Below are positions 26,347 through 35,443 of a DNA stretch of 64,000 bases, piece after piece. Within the stretch, counting starts at the first letter, position 1, and every line of letters begins with the position of its first letter. The stretch lies in NCBI RefSeq assembly GCF_032484785.1, contig NZ_JAUETR010000001.1, positions 4,343,501 through 4,407,500 on the forward strand, in the 5' to 3' direction. This DNA is from Bradyrhizobium sp. SZCCHNS1050 (GTDB lineage: Bacteria; Pseudomonadota; Alphaproteobacteria; Rhizobiales; Xanthobacteraceae). Position numbers and translations under genes: made by a program. The notes under the pieces are model-generated. The model had not been told where the DNA came from. It searched no databases and saw nothing but the letters and a program-made list of their open reading frames with translations.

Positions 26347-26658
26347 ATGTCAAGACCGCTTGTCGTTTCCATTCCGCATCGCCTCGGCAAGGACGAGGCC
26401 GTGCGCCGGCTCCAGGCCGGTCTCAGCCGCGCCGCGACCAGCGTTCCGGTCCTGAAGGTCGACGAAGAGCGCTGGGAGGGCGACAAGATGATCTTTCGCG
26501 TTCGCGCGCTCGGTCAGGCGGCGTCGGGCCATGTCGACGTCGCCGACGATCACGTGCGTGTCGAGGTCGTGCTGCCCTGGCTGCTGCAGCGCTTTGCCGA
26601 GGCCGCGCAATCCGCGATCCGCAGCCGCGGCCAGCTGCTGTTGACGAAGAAGAGCTGA
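26347..26658 (+). CDS. Polyhydroxyalkanoic acid system family protein
   Basis: 103 residues, the usual size. 'MSRPLVVSIPHRLGKDEAVRRLQAGL' and 'WEGDKMIFRVRALGQAASGHVDVADDHVRVEVVLPWLLQRFAEAAQSAI' match the PHA granule-region protein family, a small soluble fold of unknown biochemical role found near polyhydroxyalkanoate or central-metabolism genes. A CAGGAG ribosome-binding site precedes the ATG. The stop codon directly abuts the stop codon of the convergent treY gene. Confidence 0.8.
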   Translation: MSRPLVVSIPHRLGKDEAVRRLQAGLSRAATSVPVLKVDEERWEGDKMIFRVRALGQAASGHVDVADDHVRVEVVLPWLLQRFAEAAQSAIRSRGQLLLTKKS

Positions 26659-29460
26659 TCAGGTCGGCGCCGCTCCTGTCCGACGTCGACCAGGCGGGTG
26701 GGCTGCCGCGTCGGTCCGCGCCGGGATCGCCGCTGCAGGAAAATGCGTGAAGATGGAGGACACCGCCAGGATGCCGTCCTGCATGTCCGCCGGTATGTAG
26801 CCGCGGGCATGAACCTCGGCGTCGAAACCATCTGCGTGGGGCCACACCCGGCCACCGTCGGTGAAGGGTGCAAAGTTGCGCACGGTGACGACGACGACGG
26901 CGTCCCGCCCGCGCCGCCGTGCGAAAGCAATGATGTGATCGGCATGACGTCCGCTCACCTCGAGCGGCTCGTAGGAGCCGTCGGTGAACACGGCGGGCAT
27001 CTGGTTGCGAAGCTTCAGCAGCTCCCGCGTCCAGGCGAGCTTGATGCGGCCGTCCGGCCAATGGTCCGCGAGGTGGGCCCAGTCGGGAGTCTCGCACGCA
27101 CGCAGCGCGTGCTCACGCGCTGCGAAATCGACCGGGCGGCGGTTGTCGGGATCGACCATCGAAAGGTCCCAGAACTCGGTGCCCTGATAGAAATCCGGCA
27201 CGCCGGGCATCGTCGCCTTCAGCGTGAGCTGGGTCAGCGAGTTCAGCGCGCCGAGCAAAGCGAGTCGCCTGGAAAGCGTCTCCAGCGACTGCAGGAACTC
27301 GGGCGAGCGCTCGCGATCCAGGATGCGGTCGATGAAGGCGCGCAGGCCGTTCTCATAGGCCTCGTTCGGATTGAGCCAGCTGGTCTCCTCCTTGCCCTCG
27401 CGCGCGGCCTTCAGCGCATAGGCCTGCAACCGCTCGGGCAGGGTGCCATCGGTGCCGCTTGCCGGCCAGATGCCGACGAGCGTCTGGTACAGCATGTATT
27501 CGAACGCCGCCGAGGGCGCGCGCATTTTGCCATCCGTGATGACGTGCGGCGCGTTCAAGGTCTTCCAGCGTGCCATCGCGGACGTCCAATCGTTGGGCAG
27601 CTCGGTGATGGCGGCGAGCCGCGTGCGCGCATCCTCGCCGCGCTTGGTGTCGTGGGTAGCAGTGGCGGTCATGCCGTGCGGCCAATGCCTGGCGCGGTCC
27701 CGCATCAGCTTGTGGAAGTCGGCGATCGCCAGAGCATGCGCCGCTGGATCGCCACCGACCTCGTTGAGCGCGAGCAGTCGGTGGAAGCGGTAGAAGGCGG
27801 TGTCCTCCAGCGACTTCGCCATCATCGGCCCGGTGAGCTGCTGCACCTTGAGGGCGAAGCGGCGCACACGCGGGACGCTGTGGTTGGTGCTGCGGTCGCG
27901 CTTGATGAGATCCATGGTCAGCGCATCGCGCAGGAACTCGAAGATCGAGCCGTCGGAGGCGAACCATTCGGCCCGGGCGCCTGCGATGGCGTGGTCGATC
28001 AGCTTGCGGTCGGTCTCGGTCGGGCCGGCTGTGGTGAGATAGGTGCGATAGACCGGGAAGTGAAGAACATACAGCTCGAGCGCCTGGCGCAGGATGTCTT
28101 CCGAATAGTCGCGCGTCGAGTAGTGGCCGTTGGCGATGCGCGCCAGCAGGCGGGTCAGCACGGTGAATTCGCTGGTCAGCAGCGTCTCCAGCACGCGCCG
28201 CTTGGCCTCCTTGATCACAGGCGCGAGCTTCGGCGGCTTGTTGCTGATCTGGCGCCAGATCTCGTCCAAGGGCTCCAGACCTTTGCCGTCGATCAGGACC
28301 TGGGTGATGACGTTCATCCACTCGTAGCCGGTGGTGCCGTGCACGCCGGCAAAACCCGGCAGCTTCTCGTGCTCGCAGAGAATCTTCTCGATGACGACGT
28401 AGAACGGCCCGGCTGCGGGCCCCCGAGCGTCGCGGATCAGCCGCCGCAGGCGCTGGAAATATTGTGCGGGATCGCGCAGGCCGTCGATATGGTCGAGCCG
28501 CAGACCCTGCAACTGGCCATCCGCGATCAGCTTCTTGACCAGCCGGTGGATCGCTTCGAACGTGCCGGCATCCTCGACGCGCAGGCCCGCCAGCGTGTTG
28601 ACGTCGAAGAAGCGGCGGTAGTTGATGTCGCTGGACGCAAGCCGCCAATGGCCGAGCTTGTAGTGCTGTCGCTCCAGCAGATGATGCAGAGCGAGCGTCT
28701 GCGCACCACGGTCGGGGCCGGCCTTATAGGCCGCGATCCCCTGGGCAATGACGTCGGCCGCGCCGGGAATGGCCTTGAGGGCCGCCTTGAACGCCGGCGC
28801 TTCCTTGCGGTTCGGATGGCGCAAGCCGCGATAGCGCGACGCCAGGTCGAGAATCGCCTTGCCGGCCTCGCTGCTCTCCTCACCGGCCTCCTTGACGATG
28901 ATGCGCAATACCTCGCCGTAGCGCTCCGGCGCGATCGGCAACCGATGCTCGAAGTACCAGCAGGAGAACGAGCCTTCGTCCGGATCATAGCGCAGCTCGA
29001 TGTCGCCATGTTCGAGCGCGTGGCCGTAGGAGGTGCCGATGATCGGCAGCAGCACGCCGCCGCGCGCGCGGTACGGCAACTGGTCCCAGTCGATGTCGAA
29101 CGAGGCGGCGTGCGGCGAAGCCTGGCCCCATTCGAGCACGTCGAGCCACCACGGATTGTCGTCGAAATGCACGCCGACATGGTTCGGCACGAAGTCGAGG
29201 ATGAGGCCGAGATCGTACTGCTTCAGCGCCGCGCTCAGTTTCGCAAAGCCGTCCTCGCCGCCGAGCTCGGGATTGAGCTTGGAATGATCGGTGATGTCGT
29301 AGCCATGCGTCGAGCCCTTCCGCGCCGTCATGAAGGGCGAAGCGTAGACGTGGCTGATGCCCAGCGCCTTCAGATATGGCAAGACGCGTGCGGCCGATTC
29401 GAAGTTGAAATCACCCGTGAGCTGCAGGCGATAGGTCGCGAGGGGAATGGCCGGAGGCAT
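26659..29460 (-). CDS. treY: Malto-oligosyltrehalose synthase TreY
   Basis: 933 residues, a GH13 enzyme that turns the reducing end of malto-oligosaccharides into a trehalosyl unit. The start 'MPPAIPLATYRLQLTGDFNF' is the family norm. Visible catalytic regions are 'LGLILDFVPNHVGVH', 'GLRLDHIDGLRDPAQYF' (nucleophile Asp), 'VIEKILCEHEKLPGFAGVHGTTGYEW' (acid Glu) and 'TATHDTKRGEDARTR'. It starts one base after the treZ stop, so the two are translated together; TreZ releases the trehalose. It is the last gene of the treS-glgB-glgX-treZ-treY operon. Confidence 0.95.
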   Translation of the reverse strand: MPPAIPLATYRLQLTGDFNFESAARVLPYLKALGISHVYASPFMTARKGSTHGYDITDHSKLNPELGGEDGFAKLSAALKQYDLGLILDFVPNHVGVHFDDNPWWLDVLEWGQASPHAASFDIDWDQLPYRARGGVLLPIIGTSYGHALEHGDIELRYDPDEGSFSCWYFEHRLPIAPERYGEVLRIIVKEAGEESSEAGKAILDLASRYRGLRHPNRKEAPAFKAALKAIPGAADVIAQGIAAYKAGPDRGAQTLALHHLLERQHYKLGHWRLASSDINYRRFFDVNTLAGLRVEDAGTFEAIHRLVKKLIADGQLQGLRLDHIDGLRDPAQYFQRLRRLIRDARGPAAGPFYVVIEKILCEHEKLPGFAGVHGTTGYEWMNVITQVLIDGKGLEPLDEIWRQISNKPPKLAPVIKEAKRRVLETLLTSEFTVLTRLLARIANGHYSTRDYSEDILRQALELYVLHFPVYRTYLTTAGPTETDRKLIDHAIAGARAEWFASDGSIFEFLRDALTMDLIKRDRSTNHSVPRVRRFALKVQQLTGPMMAKSLEDTAFYRFHRLLALNEVGGDPAAHALAIADFHKLMRDRARHWPHGMTATATHDTKRGEDARTRLAAITELPNDWTSAMARWKTLNAPHVITDGKMRAPSAAFEYMLYQTLVGIWPASGTDGTLPERLQAYALKAAREGKEETSWLNPNEAYENGLRAFIDRILDRERSPEFLQSLETLSRRLALLGALNSLTQLTLKATMPGVPDFYQGTEFWDLSMVDPDNRRPVDFAAREHALRACETPDWAHLADHWPDGRIKLAWTRELLKLRNQMPAVFTDGSYEPLEVSGRHADHIIAFARRRGRDAVVVVTVRNFAPFTDGGRVWPHADGFDAEVHARGYIPADMQDGILAVSSIFTHFPAAAIPARTDAAAHPPGRRRTGAAPT

Positions 29461-29461
29461 G

Positions 29462-31228
29462 CTATCCCCCGATGCTCCAGAACACCGACCACGGCGGCAG
29501 GCGGTCTCCAGGCGTGTCGCCCCAGATCGGGGTGCCCGGGACGCCGGTCGGCGAAGCCGCGAGCTCCTTGTCGGAGACGTTGGCAAGCAGATTTAGCCGG
29601 CTGCCATCGCCCATCAGCCAATGCGCGCTCAGGCGACCGTCATCGGTCACGTCCGCCTCGCCGAATTTCGCTCCCGGAAGCCGCGGCGCAACCTCCTTGT
29701 GACGCACCGCAAGGAGCGCGCGCACCAGCGCGAGACGCTCGCGCCCCGGCGACTCATTGCGGGAGTCCCAGTCGATGATTGCGGACTTGAAGGTTTCGAT
29801 GTCGAGCGGATCGGGAACCTCGTCGCCATATTTGGCGTACGCCCACTCATACTCCCTGCGGCGTCCGTTGCGCACGGCATGCGCGAGGTCGCCCTGGAAG
29901 TCGCAGAAGAACGGGAACGGCTGCTTCGAGCCCCATTCCTCGCCCATGTACAGCATCGGGACGGTGGGCGCGAGCAGCGTCACCGCGAGTGCCGCCGCGA
30001 TCCCTTCCGGCGACGCCAGCGCCTCCAGGCGGTCGCCGAACACGCGGTTGCCGATCTGGTCGTGGTTCTGCAGGAAGTTGACGAACGCGCCGGGGGCCAG
30101 ATGACCGCTCGGCTCGCCCCGCGGATCGCCGCCCCAGAATGCCGCGGGTTCGCCTTGGTAGACGAAGCCGGAGGCGAGCGCGCGAGCGAGATCGCGGCGC
30201 GGCGCCTGCTGGTAGTCACCGTAATAGCCGCCGCTCTCGCCGGTCAGGATCACGTGCCAGGTGTGATGATAGTCGTCGTTCCACTGCGCGCGGAATTTGC
30301 CGCGCGGCGGCTCCTCTGCGGAATCCAGCATGCTGGCGCGGTTGTCGCCGTTTTCGAGCACGAGATGGATGTGCCGCCCGGTTGCTTCGACCAGCTTGCC
30401 CACGGCGGCGCTGAGATCGTGCAGCATCGGGATCTCACCCTCGTTGGACAGGATGTGATTCACGGCGTCGAAGCGCAGGCCGTCGAAGCGATAGTCCGTC
30501 AGCCAATGCAACGCGTTTTGAATCGCGAAGGCGCGCACTTCGGAGCGCCGGTAGTCGATCGCGCTGCCCCACGGCGTATGCGCGTCGGTGAAGAAGGTCG
30601 GCGCATAGCGGCCGATGTAGTTTCCCTCCGGGCCGAAGTGATTGTAGACGACGTCGAGAAACACCATGATGCCACGCAGATGCGCCTCGTCGATCAGCGC
30701 GCGCAGATCATCGGGACGCCCATAGACGCTGTCCGGGGCGTAGAGCAGCACGCCGTCATAGCCCCAGTTGCGGGAGCCGGCGAAGTCCGCCAGCGGCATC
30801 AGTTCGAGCGCGGTGATGCCGGTTTCGACGAGATGATCGAGCTTGTCGATCATTGCGCGGTAGGTGCCTTCCGTCGTGAAGGTGCCGACATGGCTTTCGA
30901 GGAACACGGCATCCTGCCATGGACGACCGCGCCAGTTCTCGGAGCGCCAAGTGTAGGCACGGTGGTCGATGATTTCGCTCGGGCCGGAGACATCCTCCGG
31001 CTGGAAATCCGAGCCGGGATCTGGAACGTCGAGCTCATCGTCAATACGGAACTTATACCGCGTGCCGGCGCCGACGCCGGCGACGTCGAGCGAATACCAA
31101 CCGCCATCCCCGCGTTGCATCTCATGCTTGACGTCGAGGATCAGATCGACGCGCCTGGCGGCGGGCGCCCACAGCCGGAACGTCGTGCCGTCCTGCGTGA
31201 GCCGAGGTCCGAATTGACGGCCGTTCAT
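29462..31228 (-). CDS. treZ: Malto-oligosyltrehalose trehalohydrolase TreZ
   Basis: 588 residues, normal length. An N-terminal carbohydrate-binding-like domain opens 'MNGRQFGPRLTQDGTTFRLWAPAARRVDL', and the GH13 barrel has 'GIMVFLDVVYNHFGPEGN', 'GLRFDAVNHI' (nucleophile), 'HLVLENGDN' (acid/base) and 'FLQNHDQIGNR'. It cleaves trehalose from the product of TreY. Its ATG overlaps the glgX stop by four bases. Upstream in-frame codons are rejected because they lie in glgX. Confidence 0.95.
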   Translation of the reverse strand: MNGRQFGPRLTQDGTTFRLWAPAARRVDLILDVKHEMQRGDGGWYSLDVAGVGAGTRYKFRIDDELDVPDPGSDFQPEDVSGPSEIIDHRAYTWRSENWRGRPWQDAVFLESHVGTFTTEGTYRAMIDKLDHLVETGITALELMPLADFAGSRNWGYDGVLLYAPDSVYGRPDDLRALIDEAHLRGIMVFLDVVYNHFGPEGNYIGRYAPTFFTDAHTPWGSAIDYRRSEVRAFAIQNALHWLTDYRFDGLRFDAVNHILSNEGEIPMLHDLSAAVGKLVEATGRHIHLVLENGDNRASMLDSAEEPPRGKFRAQWNDDYHHTWHVILTGESGGYYGDYQQAPRRDLARALASGFVYQGEPAAFWGGDPRGEPSGHLAPGAFVNFLQNHDQIGNRVFGDRLEALASPEGIAAALAVTLLAPTVPMLYMGEEWGSKQPFPFFCDFQGDLAHAVRNGRRREYEWAYAKYGDEVPDPLDIETFKSAIIDWDSRNESPGRERLALVRALLAVRHKEVAPRLPGAKFGEADVTDDGRLSAHWLMGDGSRLNLLANVSDKELAASPTGVPGTPIWGDTPGDRLPPWSVFWSIGG

Positions 31229-33300
31229 GACTGGCCCGCATACGCCAGCACGGAGCGGGACGGGGCCTTGAGATCCGCACCGGACGCGAAATCGATCGGC
31301 GTCTGCTGGGCTTCGGTGGTGTTCAGGACCTGTTGCCACGTCTTGTACTCGGCAAGCTTGGGCAATTTGAATCCGATCTCTTCGGGGGCCGCGTTCAGAA
31401 CGATAAAGATCGGAGCCTGTTCCTGTTCCACCGGAGCGAGCACATAGGCGAGAAATCGTCCGTCGGGAAAGGTCCAGTCGGTTTGCGTCATCTCCTCCGC
31501 CGAAGGCGTCAGCCACAGCACGCCGAAGCTGCCGTCCGGGCGGCGGCCATCGAGCCAGCGGCGCGCGCGAATCTGGCCGAAGCGGCGGCGCAGCTCGGTC
31601 ATGTGCGCGATGAAGTCGATGAGATCATCGCCCTCGCGGCCCATGCCGCTCCAGTCCACCCAGCCGACCTCGTTGTCCTGGCAATAGGCGTTGTTGTTGC
31701 CATGCTGCGAGTTGCCGACCTCGTCGCCTGCGAGCAGCAGCGGCAGGCCCTGCGCGAGGAACAGACAGGCGAGCTGGTTCTTGCGCGACTGCCGCCGCAG
31801 CGCCGTGATCGTCACGTCGTCGGTCGGCCCCTCATGACCGAAATTGTTGCTGTGGTTGTCGTTGGAGCCGTCGCGATTGTCCTCGCCGTTCGCCTCATTG
31901 TGCTTGCTGTTGTAGCTGAAGAGATCGGCCAGCGTGAACCCGTCATGGACGGTGACGTGATTGACGCTGGCGCGCTGGGTGCGGCCGTCATGGTTGAAGA
32001 TGTCGGACGAGCCGGTCATGCGGCTCGACACCTCGCCGATCAGGCTGCCTTCGCCGCTCCAGTAGCGACGCATGGCGCTACGATAGCGGTCGTTCCATTC
32101 GGACCATTGCGAGGGGAATGCGCCGACCTGATAGCCGCCGAGACCGACGTCCCAGGGCTCTGCGACCAGCTTGACGCTCGCCAGCACCGGGTCCTGGCGG
32201 ATCGCGGTGAGAAAGCCGCTGCGCCGGTCGAAGCCGTGCTTCTCGCGCGCCAGGGTGGTGGCAAGGTCGAAGCGGAAGCCGTCGACGTGGCAGACCTCGA
32301 CCCAGTAGCGCAGCGAGTCCATCACCATCTGGAGCACACGCGGATGCGTCAGGTTAACGGACGAGCCGCAGCCGGTGAAATCGTCGTAGAAGCGCGGATT
32401 GTCGGGCTTCAGCCAGTAGTAGGACGCGTTGTCGATGCCGCGATAGCACAGGGTGGGTCCGAGATGGTTGCCCTCGGCGGTATGGTTGTAGACGACGTCG
32501 AGCATGACCTCGATGCCGGCATCGTGCAGCCTTGCCACCGTCGTCCGGAAGGCATCGAGCGGATTGTCCTGCGCGTAGCGAAGCTCCGGCGCGAAGAACG
32601 AGATCGTGTTGTAGCCCCAGTAGTTGACCAGCTTCTTCTCGACCAGCATGCGGTCGTCGATGAAGGCGTGGATGGGAAGCAGCTCGATCGTCGTGACGCC
32701 GAGCCGCTTCAGATGCTTGATCATCGCCGGCGACGACAGCCCGCCATAGGTGCCGCGCAGATTGGGTGGGACGTCGTCGCGCTTGTTGGTCAGGCCCTTG
32801 ACATGGGCCTCGTAGATGATCGTGTCCTCCCACGGGATCTGCGGCCGCATTTCGCGCCGGCCCCAGTTGAAGGTCTCGTCGATGACGACAGCCTTGGGCA
32901 TGCCGCGGGCGTTGTCGCGCCGGTCGAACGAGAGATCCTCGCGCGGCGAGCCGGCGCGGTAGGCGAAATGCGCGTCGCTCCAGACCAGCCGGCCGGCGAG
33001 CCGCTTGGCATAGGGGTCGAGCAGCAGCTTGTTGGCATTGAAGCGGTGGCCCTGCTCCGGCTCGTAAGGACCGTAGACACGGTAGCCATAGAGCTGCCCC
33101 GGCGAGACATCGTTGAGATAGCCGTGCCAGACATCCTCCGTCCGCTCCGGCAGTTCGATGCGCTCGATCTCGCGCCGGCCCTGGCTGTCGAACAGGCAGA
33201 GCTCGACCTTCTCGGCATTGGCGGAGAACAGGGCAAAATTGGTCCCCCGCCCGTCCCAGGTTGCTCCGAGACGGGCGTGGCTTCCAGCGGCCAGGCGCAT
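31225..33300 (-). CDS. glgX: Glycogen debranching enzyme GlgX (isoamylase type)
   Basis: 691 residues. An N-terminal CBM48-like domain ('GSHARLGATWDGRGTNFALFSANAEKVELCLFD') precedes a GH13 barrel with 'VMLDVVYNHTAEGNHLGP', 'GFRFDLATTLARE' (nucleophile Asp), 'KLVAEPWDVG' (acid Glu) and 'VTVHDGFTLADLFSYN'. It hydrolyses alpha-1,6 branches of glycogen to release linear malto-oligosaccharides, the substrates of TreYZ encoded next. The start at 33300 begins the conserved domain four bases after glgB ends. The longer upstream frame is an artefact inside glgB. Confidence 0.95.
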   Translation of the reverse strand: MRLAAGSHARLGATWDGRGTNFALFSANAEKVELCLFDSQGRREIERIELPERTEDVWHGYLNDVSPGQLYGYRVYGPYEPEQGHRFNANKLLLDPYAKRLAGRLVWSDAHFAYRAGSPREDLSFDRRDNARGMPKAVVIDETFNWGRREMRPQIPWEDTIIYEAHVKGLTNKRDDVPPNLRGTYGGLSSPAMIKHLKRLGVTTIELLPIHAFIDDRMLVEKKLVNYWGYNTISFFAPELRYAQDNPLDAFRTTVARLHDAGIEVMLDVVYNHTAEGNHLGPTLCYRGIDNASYYWLKPDNPRFYDDFTGCGSSVNLTHPRVLQMVMDSLRYWVEVCHVDGFRFDLATTLAREKHGFDRRSGFLTAIRQDPVLASVKLVAEPWDVGLGGYQVGAFPSQWSEWNDRYRSAMRRYWSGEGSLIGEVSSRMTGSSDIFNHDGRTQRASVNHVTVHDGFTLADLFSYNSKHNEANGEDNRDGSNDNHSNNFGHEGPTDDVTITALRRQSRKNQLACLFLAQGLPLLLAGDEVGNSQHGNNNAYCQDNEVGWVDWSGMGREGDDLIDFIAHMTELRRRFGQIRARRWLDGRRPDGSFGVLWLTPSAEEMTQTDWTFPDGRFLAYVLAPVEQEQAPIFIVLNAAPEEIGFKLPKLAEYKTWQQVLNTTEAQQTPIDFASGADLKAPSRSVLAYAGQS

Positions 33301-33304
33301 TGCG

Positions 33305-35443
33305 TCAGGCTTCCGGGAGGAGAAATACCGCTGCCATGGGCGGGAGGATGAGGTTGAGCTGGTGTTCTTCAGAGGCATGGACCTGGCCGACGTTGCCGAC
33401 ATTGCTGCCGCCATAATGCAGGGAGTCGGAATTGAAAGCTTCCCTCCATCTGCCGCCGAACGGCACGCGGACCCGGTAATTGTAATACACGTTGGGCGAA
33501 AAGTTCACGACGACGACGCAGCGCGCGTGCTCATCGAAGCCCTTGCGCACCCAGGCGAAGACGTTTCGGTCGGAGTCGTCGGTCGTCAACCACTCGAAGC
33601 CGTCCGGCTCGCAGTCCCGCTCATGCAGCGCCGGCACGTTGCGGTAGAGGTGGTTGAGGTCGCGGATCAGGGCCTGGATGCCGGCATATTTGGCGTCGCC
33701 GAGCAGATGCCAGTCGAGCGAGGCATCGTGATTCCACTCGCGCTCCTGGGCGAGCTCGCAGCCCATGAACAGGAGCTTCTTGCCGGGATGCCCGAACATG
33801 AAGCTGTAATACGCACGCAGGTTGGCAAAACGCTGCCAGTCGTCGCCCGGCATCCGGCCAAGGATGGAGCGCTTGCCGTGCACGACCTCGTCATGCGACA
33901 GCGGCAGGATGAAGTTTTCCGAAAAGGCGTAGTGCAGGCCGAACAGGATCTCGCCGTGGTGATATTTGCGGTGGATCGGGTCCTTGCTGATGTAGCGCAA
34001 GGTGTCGTGCATCCAGCCCATGTTCCACTTGTAGCCGAAACCGAGCCCGCCCATGTCGACCGGGCGAGACACCTGCGGCCACGCCGTGGATTCCTCGGCA
34101 GCCGTGGTCGCCTGCGGGAAATGGCCGAACACGTCGATATTGGTCCGGCGCAGAAACTCGATGGCCTCGAGGTTCTCGCGCCCGCCATATTTGTTCGGAA
34201 TCCAGCCGCCGGACGGACGGCTGTAGTCGAGATAGAGCATCGAGGCGACGGCATCGACGCGCAGACCGTCGATGCCGTAGCGCTCCAGCCAGAACAGCGC
34301 GTTCGAGCGCAGGAAATTGGCGACTTCGGTGCGGCCGTAATTGTAGATCAGCGTGCCCCAGTCGAGATGCCGGCCCTGCATCGGGTTGGCGTGCTCGTAC
34401 AGCGCGGTGCCGTCGAAATGGCCGAGGCCGTGCGGATCATCCGGGAAATGGCCTGGCACCCAGTCGAGCCACACCGCGAGGCCCTCGCGGTGGCACGCAT
34501 CAACCAGCGCACAGAAGTCCTCAGGACTGCCGAAGCGGCTGGTCGGCGCGAACAGGCCGGTCGGCTGATAGCCCCAGGAGCCGTCGAACGGGTGCTCGCT
34601 GACCGGCAGGAATTCGATGTGCGTGAAGCCCATGTCGCGTGCATAGGCCGGCAGTTGCTCGGCGAGTTCGCGATAGGTCAGCCACTGGTTATTGTCCTTG
34701 CGCCGCCAGGAGCCGAGATGCACCTCATAGATCGAGACCGGCCTGTTCAGCTTGTTGATGTCATGCGGCGCCGGCCGAGGTCGCGGCAGGCTGGACTCGT
34801 CGACCACGATCGATGCGGTCTTGGGACGCATCTCGGCCGCGAAGGCCATCGGATCCGATTTCAGCGGCAGGTGCTCGCCCTGCGGACCGATGATGTCGAA
34901 CTTGTAGTGGTCGCCGGCCCTGGCGCGGGGAATGAACAGCTCCCAATAGCCGTTGCCGCGGACGCGCATCGGGTGGCGCCGCGCATTCCAGAAGTTGAAA
35001 TCGCCGACCACGCTGACGCGACGTGCATTGGGCGCGAGTACGACGAATCCGACGCCATCGACGCCGTCGAGCACCATCGGATGCGCGCCGAGCTTGTCGT
35101 AAAGCCGCTCATGGTTGCCTTCGCCGAGCAGATGCAGGTCGAAATCGCTCAGGATCGGCAGGAAACGATAGGGATCCTCGAGGTCGGTGACGTGGTCGCC
35201 GAATGTCGCCCGAAGCCGATAGCGCTGCAGCGACGGCATGGTCCCGGTGAACAGGCCGGCATCATGGATGCGCGTCAGCGCGGCGACGTCGCCGTGCTCG
35301 CCGACCACCTCGACGCGGGAGGCCTCGGGCAGGAACGCGCGCACGACGGCCCGCCCGTCGACATTGTGCTGACCGAGATAGCGAAACGGGTCGGCATGCC
35401 GACCTTCGATGATCGCAAACGCCTCGGGAGAAAGATGGGTCAT
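33305..35443 (-). CDS. glgB: 1,4-alpha-glucan branching enzyme GlgB
   Basis: 712 residues. An N1 domain and CBM48 ('[24 protein letters not shown]') precede the catalytic barrel with '[20 protein letters not shown]' (nucleophile Asp), '[14 protein letters not shown]' (acid Glu) and '[16 protein letters not shown]'. It ends with an all-beta C-domain '[19 protein letters not shown]'. It introduces alpha-1,6 branches into glycogen. Its ATG overlaps the treS-mak stop by four bases, so branching-enzyme synthesis is coupled to that of the trehalose/maltose enzyme. Confidence 0.96.
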   Translation of the reverse strand: MTHLSPEAFAIIEGRHADPFRYLGQHNVDGRAVVRAFLPEASRVEVVGEHGDVAALTRIHDAGLFTGTMPSLQRYRLRATFGDHVTDLEDPYRFLPILSDFDLHLLGEGNHERLYDKLGAHPMVLDGVDGVGFVVLAPNARRVSVVGDFNFWNARRHPMRVRGNGYWELFIPRARAGDHYKFDIIGPQGEHLPLKSDPMAFAAEMRPKTASIVVDESSLPRPRPAPHDINKLNRPVSIYEVHLGSWRRKDNNQWLTYRELAEQLPAYARDMGFTHIEFLPVSEHPFDGSWGYQPTGLFAPTSRFGSPEDFCALVDACHREGLAVWLDWVPGHFPDDPHGLGHFDGTALYEHANPMQGRHLDWGTLIYNYGRTEVANFLRSNALFWLERYGIDGLRVDAVASMLYLDYSRPSGGWIPNKYGGRENLEAIEFLRRTNIDVFGHFPQATTAAEESTAWPQVSRPVDMGGLGFGYKWNMGWMHDTLRYISKDPIHRKYHHGEILFGLHYAFSENFILPLSHDEVVHGKRSILGRMPGDDWQRFANLRAYYSFMFGHPGKKLLFMGCELAQEREWNHDASLDWHLLGDAKYAGIQALIRDLNHLYRNVPALHERDCEPDGFEWLTTDDSDRNVFAWVRKGFDEHARCVVVVNFSPNVYYNYRVRVPFGGRWREAFNSDSLHYGGSNVGNVGQVHASEEHQLNLILPPMAAVFLLPEA

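Noticed and set aside
26698..29778. Plus-strand frame of 1026 codons over treY
   Set aside because: Antisense shadow of treY with no domain and the typical Arg/Gly/Ala bias.
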